From positions 76,333 through 140,332 of the forward strand of contig QANU01016478.1 of assembly GCA_003254905.1 (NCBI GenBank): 64,000 bases of DNA, read 5' to 3'. The translations under genes and the position numbers were made by a program. Position 1 is the first letter of the stretch. Each line of letters starts with the position of its first letter. Under the pieces are notes generated by a model, which did no database searches, was not told where the DNA came from, and worked only from the letters and a program-made list of their open reading frames with translations. Source of the DNA: Nissolia schottii. Lineage: Eukaryota; Streptophyta; Magnoliopsida; Fabales; Fabaceae. Of the stretch, positions 23,761 through 37,391 are shown one piece after another.

Positions 23761-26200
23761 CCCTTTGTTAAAGGGCTTTCACTCAGATCTAACCAGATTG
23801 ATTGGATTCCTAATAGTTGAATCTGAATGTCAGTGGGTCAATCAAAACCAAAGGAATATTAACCTCCTTTAATATTGGGTAATATTAACATGACGCTCAT
23901 TGACTTGTCATGCTTACATCATCATATTTATTTATAGGAATATTTAATTATATAGTGACATTTATAAGAGCATATTTCACAAAGATAACAGTCATCTAAA
24001 CATCATTGGAATTGGGAGGTGTACCAAAATAGTAAAACGAGTTTGAATATACTTGGTTGATAATGGATGAGGGGATTGAGAACCCAGCAACAACTTCGCA
24101 CTTAAGTCCCTATTATTAGCTAACGTTTTCAGGAAAATGATTCTTGCAAATACCAGAAGGTGTAATGCATATTGTTATTACTCTCCTAACATATCATATG
24201 TCCGCTTAGTACATAGTAGATCCCATAATATATTATGAGAAGGGTGACAATGTGCCTATCGATATCACAAATGAAGTTTTAATAGCCTCTTCCTCATTTT
24301 TATTCATCAACCTCATTGTTTGTTTATTATTAATTTGCCTTGAAGCTGTTCAATTAAATTGAGTTATCTTTTATCCTCTTCTTTCTCAGGCTTATTTAAT
24401 TTACAATCTCCCTTAATTAATCATAATTATAATGATAAACAAAAATATAGTTCTGGAAAGCCGTTGATGTGTACCTTCTCTAGACATGGGCATGCATCTA
24501 TTAATTTCCCATGGTCACACATCAATGAAAATTGACACAAAAGGAATATTAAGAGAATTTTAGAAGAGTATGAAAGGATGACATGTCATAGGATGAAATA
24601 TTAAGACGAATATTTCATATAAATAAACATGCGTGTTTTTGTATAGTTATTTAATTATATCTTGTTACATCTGCATAAATGTTTGATTCTTTCACTCATT
24701 ACTTAAAAAATATTGTATGTGAGAAAATATGATTGAACAATTGTGTAAAGAAAACATTTACACTGTTATTGTTAAATCTTTTGATAGGTGTAAGTTTTGC
24801 TTTTGAAGTAATACATAACAAAGGCGAAACATTTTCTTTTTAATATTACAAAGTTTGATTAAATAACCACATAAAAAAAATTATAATGTCAATACATAGT
24901 AACTGAATATTTTTGGGGGGAGGGGGTTTTGATTTTAATAAAATTAATTAAATTAATTAGATTTCATTTTTTTAAATTAAATTAATTAATACATAAATAA
25001 TTGTGATTAGCAAACCAAAACGGTGATGAGAGAGGATAAAAAGCTAAATTTAATAAATAAAAAACAATGATAAAATTTCTATAAAATAATGAATACTTTA
25101 TTAAAATTTTAAAACAATAAATAATATGGAATATTTTTTAAAAAAATTTTCTAAAACAATATTATTATGGGATAACAAAGATTGTTAATATTAAATCTGA
25201 TGTATTTTTTTTTTAATTTATAAGTGTCATTATATTTTTTTTAAATAATTTTTTTAACTCTCATAAAAAAAAGAGAGTAATTACTTAAGAAAGTGTCCAA
25301 TGTATCCATAATGGTTGGTCAAAATGAAGGTGGATTGAATTTGCAATCTTACTCATCAAGCCGCTCAACTCTCCCAACAACTCAACANATTGGCAGCAGA
25401 GGAGGGAGGAGAAGAAGTGAGAGAAGGTGTTTGAGGTTTCATTTGACAAAGGCAAAGTTGACAATACGAAAATATGGCAAGGGCTAAATTGGAAGAGAAA
25501 ATTTTACTAAAAAACTATCCTTGTCTCCTGTTTTTGTGTCCCAAAAATAGAGGTGCTGAAATTACACAAATTTTTTGTAACAAACAAACAAAACTTTTGT
25601 CTTTATGTCCTTGTATTTTTGTTCTCTCTTAGCAACTTAACACTGCCTAAGGAACTTGCTGTCATACAGAAGCCTTTTGGCTCAATGAACTATGAAATCT
25701 GAATGCGTTTGCAGAGGTTCAGTGGTAAAAGTAAATTGAAATTCCTCTATTTTCATTTTATATTGAATATCATCAAACATGTAGAACAAGAACAATAAAA
25801 TTTAAACATGAAATGCTTCAGTTAAGAACTAATATAGTCCTAAACACCAACATCAAATGCATGTATAAAATAGTCTCTTTGTTGAACTACATTTAACTGA
25901 ACAGCTTGTTGGCTAAAGTGCCCTTGTTTAAAATCAATCGCATGCTTGGTTTATTGTTTGTAGCTCCAAGAATTGATTCTGACTGGTTGGAGTTGGAGAA
26001 GTGAAAGATTTTCACTTTTAACATGGCAAAATCAATTTTATATGTCCCCACCAGTTTTCCAAACATACTACTAATGACAAATACATATACTTCAAAAAGA
26101 AAAAGGATAAAAGAAATTGGTACTTCAGAAAAGACCAATGATACTATGATGAATTGATGACAAAAAAAAAAAAGGAATAAGTTGAGTTGAGAGAGTGCTG
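23761..26200. other. AT-rich spacer, including the duplicated 3' flank of KAS III copy 1
   Basis: No gene is supported. An N lies at 25388 inside a short plus-strand frame that I cannot assign. From about 25715 to 26000 the sequence resembles 36815-37020, for example AAATGCATGTATAAAATAGTCTC. It therefore belongs to the duplicated KAS III segment. Confidence 0.5.
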
Positions 26201-26269
26201 CTGCATGATACTTTTATCCAACTTGCAACCTCTCACAGAAGCCACTACTAGCATGAACAATACAAGCTT

Positions 26270-29200
26270 TCATCCCCATTGAAAGATTGCTGATCCCCAA
26301 GTTAGTCCGGAGCCGAAGCCAGCGGCTGCAATAGTTTGGCCTGCCTTAATCTTCCCGCTCCGAACCGATTCGTCTAAAGCCAAGGGAATGGAAGCCGCGC
26401 TTGTGTTACCATAGTTGGCCAAATTTGATATCACCCGTTCCGATGGGACTTGTAACCGAGTGGCAACCGCATCGATAATCCTCTGATTTGCCTACACTTG
26501 TTAAGAAGTAAGGCATCATAAAGTATGTAACCTTCATTCCTCTAAGTAATTATACCAATCCTGTATGCTCTTGCCCCACTAGATGGGTTCGCTACATGTG
26601 CCAAACAATGCCTTAATGTTTTGTTACAAATCATGCTTGCATATAAATCATCATTATATTCTAAGTCTTTTTTTTGATAGTTTCACATGATTTTTTATGA
26701 AATGACTCAAGTGTCAAATTGCAGTAAAAAGAGATTTATAATTCCTTACACCGCTGATTCAACCAAACCAATAGATATACCTATCCTCAAAAAATTACCA
26801 TGACACATTACTATACAGGCAATAATGCAAAGAAAAGTGATTATGGATGTTTGGAAAACTAGTGGAGCTGGTTCAGAATCAATTTTAATCAATTCATAAG
26901 TGAAATTGTGAAAAATTTTCACTTTTCAAGCTCCTTAATTGCTTCTGAGACTTGTTAACCGAAATCCAAACATACTAGCAAGAAATGTTTTTAACATCCC
27001 TAGTATTCATACCAATCATGAAACTCCCAAGGTGACATTTTCGTCGTACCTGGTGGAGAAGTAACCAATCGATGCTGGACAGAGGTAGACCAGCCTTTTC
27101 AAGGGCGGCTTCAATCGACTGCGGAACACTTCGTACAACAAAGCGAAACACTTCTTTTCCGTTCATGTGAATGGACGGAGATAAAGACTTCTTCCTGGGA
27201 GGAAAGTCTAACACTGAACCATTTGATTCCACTGCGTTATTAGTCTCGTTAATTTCTTCAATTAAGCCATTCAAAAACCTACACACGAAGCAAAATTATA
27301 AGCTTAATCACCACACCGCATGCAGGAAGAGGAGAGTGGCATAAATATTTTTTAGAAAGAGAACATACCTTTGGCCGTCGCCATCACTATTCAAATCAAA
27401 GCCAAATAGACCATCTTCATCGCTGTTGCAGGCCTGCAGTGTAATCACAGTACCAGAGCAATGCCATCAAATTTTGTTATATAAGTGTCTCTCTATTGTT
27501 TAAAAAACAGAAAAAACACCAGTTCACTGTTACTCTTGTCAAACATTGTTGAGTCTCGGTGGCTCTAGGGGCCCACTTAGGGTTTGATCACTAAAATTGA
27601 TGAACTATCTAAAGGAAAAAAAGACACCATAAGAAAGATACATTTACCTGTACTAATACAGCACCGGCAGCGTCACCAAAAAGGATGCAGGTCCCTCTGT
27701 CGGTCCAATCGACATATCTCGAAATGGTATCAGCCCCGATTACTAGAACATTATGAAATCCACCCCCTACATTCACATAGACAAAGGGAAAATGACTCTT
27801 TTACCAGGTTTAAGAGATACTGCAATCTCATTTGAACAAAATAACCAATTCATACCCCTAATGTGACAAGCAGCAGATATCAAACCCAACAGGAATCCGC
27901 TACAAGCAGCTGTAATGTCATAAGACAACGGATTTCTCTTGCAGCCAAGGTGTTTTTGAATCTGAAACTCATAAGAACGATTAAAATTATATCAGCGGAT
28001 ATATAAACCAGAAGAAGATAACACCACCAGGTCCTCCAGAGATAAGAGTGCAAAACACAATTGGAACACGCTAAGTTTTATGAAATTCAAGATTCAACCA
28101 TTTTGAAAGATGGAATCTGAAACATCAGAAACTGCATTTAGCAAACAAGGTGTCACAACAATAAGTGTGCAACAAATATTCAAAATTTCAATAGGCATGT
28201 AAAAAAAAAATAAAAAAATGAAGACCAATTAAGAACAAATTATGTTCCAGAAATCACAACTAAAGTTCGTTTCCATATCTATACCTATGCTAAAGAGGCT
28301 AGGTCCTGTATGATTTTCTGTGCTCATATAACAAAAAATTAGCGCCATAAGGTCATACGATGTCACAAGACGCAGGCTATGTGCATGTCTGGTTTTCAGG
28401 TTGGACACACTTAGAATCAATTCTAAACAACCACAATGCAAATCCAAACACACAAGTATGGTTTGCAATATTGTTCGCAACGCATAACCTAAATAACGTG
28501 TGCAGTGCGGCTTCTCAATACGATACATCCTTAACTCATACCTGAGGAGCAGTGCCAAAAATATCCTCTGCAGTTGACGAGCACAACAATATTAGATCAA
28601 CATCATCAGGATCAACCTTCGCCATCTCAAGAGCTTTCCCAGCTGCCTCTACTGCTAAAGCCGTCAAGCTTTCTCTGCCTGCGAGGGCAACATCAATCCA
28701 GGCCAATCAACCATACAACACAACTTCGAAAAATATTTTAAACAAGCTCTTATCTGTATGTTTATGGGATCATCCTAAGGAAACTCTCAAGAACCATCTC
28801 TTCCAAACAATTAAGCTGATGGATAGAGGCAATTGAATAGTTTTATATTTGACAGAAACAAAAACAAAGTTTACAAGCTAGTGACGCTCCATAGAAGCAA
28901 CTTCATCCTAGATCAACTAAATCTTTGACCCTAAGCTAAAAGCAGGCCAAGTAACCTAACCATAGTAGCATTATATACCGTTTATCCTGCATAGAAATAC
29001 CAACAACTAACCCGAAAGAACTCGCCGGTTACGGATCCCAGTGCGAACCGATATCCACTCGTCAGAAGTGTCCACTACTTTTGCAAGGTCATCATTAGAA
29101 ATCTTAAGACTTGGCACAGCAGAACCACACCCAACTAGCTTGCAGCCCTGGCTAACAAGCCTACAAAACAAAGACTTCCCTTATATATATAATAAATAAG

Positions 29201-30039
29201 AAACAGNAAAAAAACCCATGGAAATTACATATCTTTCTACAAAATCCAAAACTCAACAATGATTCTTGAAATTGTATCAATTGTAGAAGCTTATAATGGA
29301 GTGAGTCCATGAAAATTAAAAATCCAGTAAAAAAAAATGGTGGCATGACACTCCAACTTAGTGGGGGTTTTGAAGAGACTATTTCTAGAATTTAAACCCC
29401 TATCACCTTCGTCACAAGTGCACCAACCTTGTCAATGCCTCAAGCTTCAAACTCTAAAAGTTAAAAGAATCCAACAAACCAAAACAAATTGTGGCCAAGG
29501 AAGAACTATTTGCCTCGACATTAAAAAAATGTTTGTTTGGTTTGCATTTATGTTTCCTGATATCATTTCCTATTTTAAATTGTTTTTAGTTTTTTGAAAT
29601 TTTGTAAAAGAAATACTGAAAATTGAAAATGAAAACAGGAAACTGGATTGCCGTGTTTTCACTGTTTCCTTTATAAAATTTTTAAGGACAGAAACAAGAA
29701 ATGAAAATAGGAAACAGAAGCGGAAACCAAGCAGACCACAAAACCTTGCAAGTGTGGAATGAAAGCTACAGTTTACAAAAAAATAAAAACTGGGATTAAA
29801 TTAACAACACAAGGCTTGTATAAACATCAATTCATGCACAAAAAAACAAAATGGTGGAACTGATAGAGACCCAATAAAGAGATTTTGAGGAGCAGAGAGA
29901 AAGAGTAATAAGTAACACACCTGGGTATGTGAGATTGAGATTTTGAAGGGGAAACAGTGGAAGCTCCTTGATTGGCACTAAAGCACACAACTTTGGGAAG
30001 CATAAGTGAAGAAGAAAATAATGCAGATACATTTGCCAT
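26270..30039 (-). CDS. KASIII: Plastid 3-oxoacyl-ACP synthase III (KAS III), copy 1, 8 exons, 381 aa
   Basis: Exons are 29921-30039, 29012-29160, 28542-28678, 27856-27961, 27648-27766, 27369-27433, 27050-27278 and 26270-26491. All junctions are GT-AG and stay in frame. KAS III (FabH family) condenses acetyl-CoA with malonyl-ACP to start plastid fatty-acid synthesis. The catalytic triad is visible: Cys155 in DITAACSGF, His307 in LLLHQANQR and Asn337 in NYGNTSAAS. Residues 1 to about 40 are Ser-rich and low in acidic residues, fitting a plastid transit peptide. Other family blocks are [44 protein letters not shown] and [12 protein letters not shown]. Compared with copy 2 and with the family, this copy has unusual residues: [10 protein letters not shown] for [10 protein letters not shown], and [12 protein letters not shown] for [10 protein letters not shown]. 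The triad is intact, so an active enzyme is likely. Confidence 0.95.
29520..29750. repeat. Dispersed repeat in intron 1 of KAS III copy 1
   Basis: A stretch with GTTTTCACTGTTTCCTTTATAAAATTT ... ACAAGAAATGAAAATAGGAAAC is similar to one at 31860-32045 in the ACR11-like gene's 3' introns. It looks like a short non-autonomous repeat family; its ends are not defined. Confidence 0.4.
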
Positions 30040-30239
30040 TTTTGCACTAATCAAATTTAACACCACCCCAAAAGGCCAAAAATAACCAACCACAAAAAAC
30101 AATAAAACAAAGAGAAAAGAAAGAGATTTTATGTGAACTGTGTCATATGAGAATGAAATTGAATGAATGAACTACAAAAGAAAAAAACATGAATTGAACC
30201 AAACAGGAATTGTGCCTAAAGGGTGACACTATCACCATA

Positions 30240-30250
30240 ACATATATAGG
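30240..30250 (-). promoter_or_regulatory. Candidate TATA box of KAS III copy 1
   Basis: The minus strand reads ACCTATATATGTTATG about 205 bases upstream of the ATG. The distance would allow a 5' UTR of about 170 bases. No comparable TATA motif stands out at the same place upstream of copy 2. Confidence 0.35.
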
Positions 30251-30259
30251 TAACCACTT

Positions 30260-31600
30260 TTTCTTGTTCCAACTACTTTAGTGGGCAATGTCTTTCAATG
30301 AGCCAAAAAGGAAAAATGTACCACTGATGATCACATTTACTTAACTATTAATTCATTATTAAAATATTTCATCTATATGGATTGATTAACTAATGGTAAG
30401 CTATAGCCGATTTCTCAACTCATTCTTATATAATTACGATTATCGTCTCTCACTAAGGTTGAAACAACCACACTCACAAAGATATAGGATCTATGATGGA
30501 CTCCACTATAATGAATCTCACACTTTTGTAAGTATAATTGTTTCGAGATCGTTCACTCTGATTGATTGTTGTACTATCATTTCTCTGAATCATGAATCAT
30601 GGACTGATTTAAGCTTGAGGAAGGTTCAGAACAAAGTTAAGAGTTAGGCTTAGGCATGCATCTATTAATTGCTATTATTATTATTATTGTCGTTAAGGGA
30701 AAAGATTAGGTTCCCCTTTTCGTGTAAGGCATGGCAATGCATCCCAAAACTATAAGGCGGGTTCATCACCTAATTAAAAGAGCGAAAAAAATAAAGTCTA
30801 ATGAATACCATTAAATTCAGATTTGGCTCTTATAAATTGCAAGATGCACTCTTAAAAAGATCAAATGCAACGTTTTAATGGTTAATGAAAAAAATATTAA
30901 TAGGATAGATTATCATCATACGTTTGTAATTTATCATGCTTGTTTGTATTTCATAAAATCTTTAGCCATTGGTTTTCTCACCTTTAGTTTAACATAGAAT
31001 AATATATATCCCTTTAAAGTTGTTCCAAAAAGTAAGCCAAATAACATTTCTTTGGGCAATACACTCATACATAACAAAGAAAAATGCTCTTATACGAATG
31101 ATTTATTGGGTCACTTGCTCACAAGCAATAGGCAAAAGTTTTAGAGTTTAATTATTATGCACAAACAGTGTAAAACTTTTTACACTATCATCTAATCAGA
31201 TATTTCGATATGCATGACTTTTAAAGTGGTGGAGGAGAGTGTCAATCATTTATATATGACAAAATTTGATTGAATGATGATGTAAAATAGTTTTACACTT
31301 TTGGTACGTAGCAATTAAGCTCAGTCTTATTCATGAATAAGCACTGAAGATTTGGCTATTGAGCACTGAAGTTCTATTGCTCAAATGCTCTTCTGCCAGG
31401 GAAGATTTATTGACAAATTGACAGTAGTAACTTTACAATCCTATCCAATGTTAATTCAATTCTGTGATAAGGCATTCCAGTTTAGCTTCAGTTTATAACC
31501 ACATTCTTCATTTGTCCTCCAGATGAAGGAAAGAATGCAAAACATTTTATAATTCCATGGGGGCTGTATTCCATAAGAAAAAAAACACAATGTCCTGTAC
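30260..31600. other. Spacer between KAS III copy 1 and the ACR11-like gene
   Basis: Contains the promoter of the minus-strand KAS III copy 1 and the 3' UTR side of the ACR11-like gene. No further gene or clear repeat apart from a short ATT tract at about 30672-30690. Confidence 0.5.
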
Positions 31601-31623
31601 TTTGTTTGGAGCAAGAGATGCAG

Positions 31624-32804
31624 CTAGAAACTGGATTCCTCAGTTGTCGGACGCCTCAAGAAATATCTCAAGCTGTTAGCAAGAACCTGCGGGAGACACG
31701 GATTCACATCAGTTTCGAAACTTAAAAGAGTCCTGTTGAAAGCATGTACCACTATGTTCGGATGTTTTGTTTTTTCAATATCAGAAGAGAGCTAGGTTAT
31801 CTTCCTTTCTGCTAGGAAGATTAAATGAACGGAACGGAGTTTCATTAATCTTGTTTGGAACATTTAGGGTCTGGTTGGTATCTGTTTCTCGTTCCTGATC
31901 TCGTCTCCTGTTTTCAATCGGTTTCCTTTTTATAGAATTAAGTGAATGAAATTGTGAAGACAATTTTCATTTATGTTTTCACTATTTTCCTTTATAAAAT
32001 CCTAAAAAACAAGAAATAAATTGAAAACAGGAAATGGAAATTGAAAGGGAATTGACCCTTATGTTATTTAGACCAATAGACGCTCAATCTTCATTAGAAA
32101 CTATTGAATTACATCAAAGTATAGGGAAGCCTTGATTTCTTATCAATCAATAGAAGATTAAAAGTTACCTGCTGGAGAGGCCTGATAATAGCCTTTCCCC
32201 GGTAGCTGACATGAAACTTTGCCTTAGCCAAGAGCCCCTGGGTTCAGCAACAAATCCTTTTGATGAGATCAGCACGCATTTCTCTTTTTCTTTTCTTTTG
32301 TGAATAATTTTAATTGATACAATCATAATGAATGACTAATCAGAAAAAGAAAAAAAAATAACACTTTAGGTCATATGATATATATTACCTCAGTATCAAA
32401 TTCTCCAGATTCAACATCAATGTTAATGTCAGTAATAATCTTTACAAGATCAACCAGTAATCCGGGCCGATCAGCCGTCTCCACATACAGCAAACTACAA
32501 AATAGTAAAAACAAGCAACAGCATAGATGTATTTCTCAGAGGTACCATTCTAATAAAAACATGGTACTGAGCATGTTTTTAAGAACTCATATACCATGCA
32601 AGTTTCAACTTGCAATTCTCTGTTTGGATCAGAATCTATTGTGTTAAGGAAGAAGCAATTGAATGCATCATTACCTTCGATTCAGGCCATCATCAGAAAT
32701 GTTTATGTGGGTTGCTATGTCCACATCAACCTGAAAGATATTAACAAGGGAAGCTTCTAAATAAGGTTTTAGACAACCAATAAGGTCAGACACAATTAGT
32801 CATT

Positions 32805-32854
<50 letters not shown>

Positions 32855-35567
32855 GTATATGTATGTATGTATGTATAATGCATTTTGTTGAGTTTTACTG
32901 AGATGCATCGCGCGTTAACTTGAATGCTTCCTTGATGCATTCTCTAACCTTTTGGTTTCTCAAACCTTGTAGCGGAAGTTTAAAATCAATTGACATTAGT
33001 AAAATAAATAGCAAAAATGCGGCAATCTATAGTGAACGAAATAGATATGAATTTAAAAACAAATTGCCAAAATGAGAAATCACACATGCTTAAGTTAGTG
33101 AATGTTAAGCAACACAAAGCAGTAAAGATCTCACATCTTGTTGGTTTTATTGTGGTCGTTGTGATATAATAAATTTCCATTAATTAATCATTTTAAGAAA
33201 AGGAAGCATCCAGGTTCCATCTAGGTTATCTTTTAAGTGCACATTTGGTATAACTTTTGAAAGGAGCAAAAGTTCTTCTGATTGAAAATAAGAAAAATGT
33301 TACTTTCTAAAAAAGTGCCCCAAGAAAGATACATTTTTTACTTTTTCGTTCAACAAAAGTTAAATCAAATGTGGCTAACTTGATTAAATTCAGAAAATAG
33401 TCTGCACTTTGCCTTAAATGGCAAAAATAATTCGTTCTTTACAACTGAAACTGACATAAAAAAAATAAAATATTCATCACCTGCTCTTTAGGACGTAGAA
33501 GTCCAAAAGCTGCTCCCATTGCTAATTGAGAACTTGATTCCTGAACCACCAGTTTCAAACATGTAACTCAGTGAGACCTGTGTATTGGCATCTAACCAAA
33601 TCGTGCTCGAATGAAAATAGATGACAGTTGGGAACCATACCGGGTGATACTGAATCAGATTGTTGATAATCGTCAAACGAATTGCTTCTAACAACTCTGG
33701 ATCTTCCACTTTTCTACCAGTATCACTGCAAACAAAGCTCCACCAGCATATCCATTATCCAATGAATTACTAGAGAAACTAGTTAAAAACAGGATCCAGG
33801 ATACTTTTCCCTTAAAGGGTGAAACTGAACCTAAGTTGCCCAACAAGATTCACTGCTAGATCGAAGTTCTAATATTTATTATGCGGGCCAATTGTGAATT
33901 CTGCTTGACTTAGACTACTGGAGTCCATTCAGCAAAAGATAACCATCATGACCAAGCGTTTGGAATACAACTATAACATATGCATGATAACAATCACATA
34001 AATAATGTGCTAATGCACGTAACACTTACGCTTTTGTGATGGAAAACTTGTTGTGCTTGCCAGAGGAATCCAGACAGACATTTGCCTTAACAACATTGAG
34101 TCCTAAGTTTTTTAATGCATTCATCTGCAAACCATGTAAGTAAACTTTTTAGATATTTTTATTAATACACACTATCAAATATGTTTAATGAAACCAAACA
34201 ACAACAACAATAACTAAGTTTGCCCCACTATGTGCAGTCAACTACATGGATATGAAGACGCTATAGTATCCTGTCAAACACTATTTTGCATTCAAAATAG
34301 AAATTTTTCTTATCCCCAAATTTTTTATTGGCAATATAGAAACTTGTACCAAAAGTAGAAGAATTAACATGTGCAATAAATTTACTCAAAGCATGGCTTA
34401 CTGTGTCAAGAAGAGCCCCAAGCCGATCACCAAAAGTTATCTCCACCACAGTTGCATCTGGATCAGAGTCTTGATCAATTATAACCACAGGAGTTGGAAC
34501 GGTGTCAATGTTGCCTTGATTTCCGTCCTGTTCTCCACAGAGACAAAAAAGCAAAAGAAAACAAATCTTTTACCCATCACAATAAACAATCACTAGAAAA
34601 ATGAAGTATTGGCCATTCACATGCGATGAGTGACAGTCATATATATAGGTTGATTATGCTAAATAGCGATACCTCCACATCAGTAACAGGTGCTGCTCGG
34701 GGTATAATTGTAGTTCCAGAAGATGACAATCTGACAAAAGGGTACATACAATTAACACAGAAAAATTGGCACATCATTGTGGTGCAGTCACTACTAGCTA
34801 GCTAAACTAGTCAGAATCTGACAAAACATAAGTCCTCCAGTTGTTCAACTCTACATGTGATACAACTCTAGCAACAAGATAGAAGCTAGCAACACTAAAG
34901 CTGAATTAACAGAACAAACTGTTATTTACTTGCCACAATTTAACAGCATCAATCAGAGGATCCAGACATCAATGCCACAAGAACATTTTGTTTAACATAA
35001 AAAAATAAAAAATAAAAAAAATTCTTGGGAGTACTTTCTGAATTAAGGATGAGTCTTAACACAACGATAAAATTATTGCCATGTGACATGGAATATACGA
35101 GTTCGAATGTGAGAACAGTCTCTCTGTTTACGAATCCCACCAGGTGGGAGCCTTGCGTGCACTAAATCGAACTTTTCTCATTAATTGATTAAGTAAACGG
35201 TAAAATAAAGCACTGCAACAACAACTTAATCAGAGACATAACACAACAACACAAACACTTCATCAACAGAAACTCCAACTGTTCATGGAATGATTCAGCA
35301 TCAACCAGTGTGATCAAATATATCTAAGAGACCAACAAAAACATAAAAATAAAATAAAATAAAATAAAAAATTAATTAATTAATTAATTCCCATCTAGTT
35401 TACCTTCTCTTGTGAAGAATGCAACATGGCTTAGCAGCAGCAGCACCAAACCCAGATGAAACCTTCAAAAAAGGAGCAATGCAAATGGTTCTCTCCAAAG
35501 CTCTCAAGCTATGAGTGTTATCAACAGCACTGAATTGAGGTCCAAGAGCAGCCATAGCCATTGCCAT
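31624..35567 (-). CDS. ACR11: ACR11-type plastid protein with two ACT domains, 10 exons, 293 aa
   Basis: Exons are 35404-35567, 34673-34730, 34402-34527, 34030-34124, 33641-33725, 33481-33540, 32675-32730, 32389-32494, 32169-32237 and 31624-31686. They splice into 293 residues against about 290 in Arabidopsis ACR11. The first 60 or so residues are Ala- and Ser-rich and resemble a transit peptide. The core begins [23 protein letters not shown] domain 1 is about residues 98-175 ([20 protein letters not shown]). A second ACT domain spans about 215-285 ([20 protein letters not shown]), and the protein ends [10 protein letters not shown]. Arabidopsis ACR11 is a chloroplast protein reported to interact with and activate glutamine synthetase GS2; by homology this one links amino-acid state to nitrogen assimilation. 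No catalytic domain is present. An Au-like SINE lies in intron 1 and an (AT)n tract in intron 6. Confidence 0.93.
32808..32876. repeat. (AT)n / (GTAT)n compound microsatellite in an ACR11-like intron
   Basis: An AT dinucleotide tract changes into ATGT tetranucleotides. It lies in intron 6 (32731-33480). Confidence 0.9.
35045..35175 (+). mobile_element. Au-type tRNA-derived SINE in intron 1 of the ACR11-like gene
   Basis: The plus strand reads ACGATAAAATTATTGCCATGTGACATGGA, then the B-box GAGTTCGAATGTGAGAACAG at 35099, then TCTCTCTGTTTACG and a tail CAGGTGGGAGCCTTGCGTGCACT. This is the order of plant Au SINEs. It lies opposite to the gene's direction. Confidence 0.65.
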
Positions 35568-35579
35568 TAATATCTATTA

Positions 35580-37380
35580 GAAGTTGAAGCAAAGGTGATA
35601 ACTTTATCAGTGATAGAAGAGAAAAAGTAAAGATTTTTGGAGATGGGGTTTGTTAGAATGTCTCAAATTGCAGGGAATATGAATGTGGGTATCGGGTAGA
35701 GGAAGAGGATAGATAAATCACACGGACATGTTTGGATAGAAAGAAAAAATAAAATAAAAAAGAGTTCGTTGTTGTTTCATTTGATTTGATTCATTCATTG
35801 ATTCATGCGTATGTGTTTCTCTCTCTAGAAAGAGTGATGAATGAGGGAGCAATCTGAGACGTTCATTGATGATCAAGTTGGTTGAGCCTCTCTTTTTGTT
35901 GTTGGTGTTTGGACAAAACAGCGACCCCTTCGGTGGATATTATAGATATCACTCAGATTTTTATTCTTTTTCTTTTTCTATTTGGTTAATGGGACGCTCA
36001 ATGTATTTAAATATAATTTATATTAAGAGATATTAATTTAATTATATATTTAAATTTAATTATATATTTAAAAGTTTGAGTTTATTTTAGTTTGATGGTT
36101 GACTTAATGTATTTAATTTGTATTTATATCCATTGATTCAATTATTATATATTTAAAAGTCAGAGGAAATAGATAAAAGTTGATAAAATAATGTCATTTT
36201 GTGAACAAACAAAAAGTTAATTACTGTCTCACTCTTTGTCATTGAGCTCATAAGTGGATAGATTAATGAGGATAACAATGAAAAACGTTAAAAATTATGT
36301 TAAGACTTTATTTATATGAAGGACTAAACAAAGCAATAAGTTAAAAGTCCTATAGAGCCTAAGAGGGCATTTCCCTTTAAAAGTTCAAATCTTATATACC
36401 AGTAATTTAAGAGAAATTATTGTGTAATTACAAATCATCATGGTGAGAAGGTGGGTGGTATTAGATTTGGGAGGGAGAGAGAGAGGTGGGAGAAAAGTAA
36501 AAAAAAAGAATGGACATGCGTACAAAAATATCTTTGATAACCATGATATATCCAAATTTTTCTGCAAGGTGTATCATTCACTTAAATTAATTGTCATGGG
36601 GAGCGTAAACAACGCCCATATTAAACATACATCAAACTACATGTTAAACGACATTTTAACTTCAAACCACAAGTCCTCCCAAAGTGAAACGCGTGGCCTA
36701 TGACCACGTAAGAATTTTTCCAAGTTGGAGTGATTTAGCTAATCCATCTACGACACGAAATTAGTTACATGAGCAGTTCTCAATAGACAAAATAAAGTGC
36801 CTAATGTATAATTCGGTGGTAAAAATAAGTTGAAATACCTCAATTTTCATTTATATTGAATATCATCAACATATATAGAACAATAACAATGAATTTGGTT
36901 AGTTAAGAACTAAGATAATCCCAAGCACCAACATCAAATGCATGTATAAAATAGTCTCTTGGTTGAACTACACATTTAACTGAAGAGCTTATTGGCTAAA
37001 ATGCCTTGTTCAAAATCAATCTTAATAACAAATACATATACCTCAAAAAGAGAAAAGAAAAATGGTACTTCAGAAAAGAAGACCAATGAGACTACAAATT
37101 GAAGACAAAGGGTCCTTTTATCCGGAACTTTCAAAACAAGGTTCAATGTTATTAGACTTTTCCACCAATTAAAGGTTTTCTAATCTAACTGTGGAAAAGT
37201 CTGCAATCGTTTTGAAGGTCCAAGATAAAAGTTCCCAAAAGAAACAAGTTGAGTCGAGAGAGTGCTGCATGATACTTTTATCCAACTGCAGCCTCTCATA
37301 AACCCATTTCTACAAAATGTGTAACGAGTTTGGAAAGCTATGAATTTCTTTCTTCTCTATTTGCAACCCTCCTACCATGA
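35580..37380. other. Spacer between the ACR11-like gene and KAS III copy 2
   Basis: Holds the promoter and 5' UTR side of the ACR11-like gene, with CT-rich tracts near 35810-35830. From about 36815 it holds sequence duplicated from the 3' flank of KAS III copy 1. No further gene. Confidence 0.5.
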
Positions 37381-37391
37381 AAGACAAGCTC

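Noticed and set aside
35045..35175. A tRNA gene
   Set aside because: B-box is present but no cloverleaf can be drawn and the 3' part is a SINE tail.
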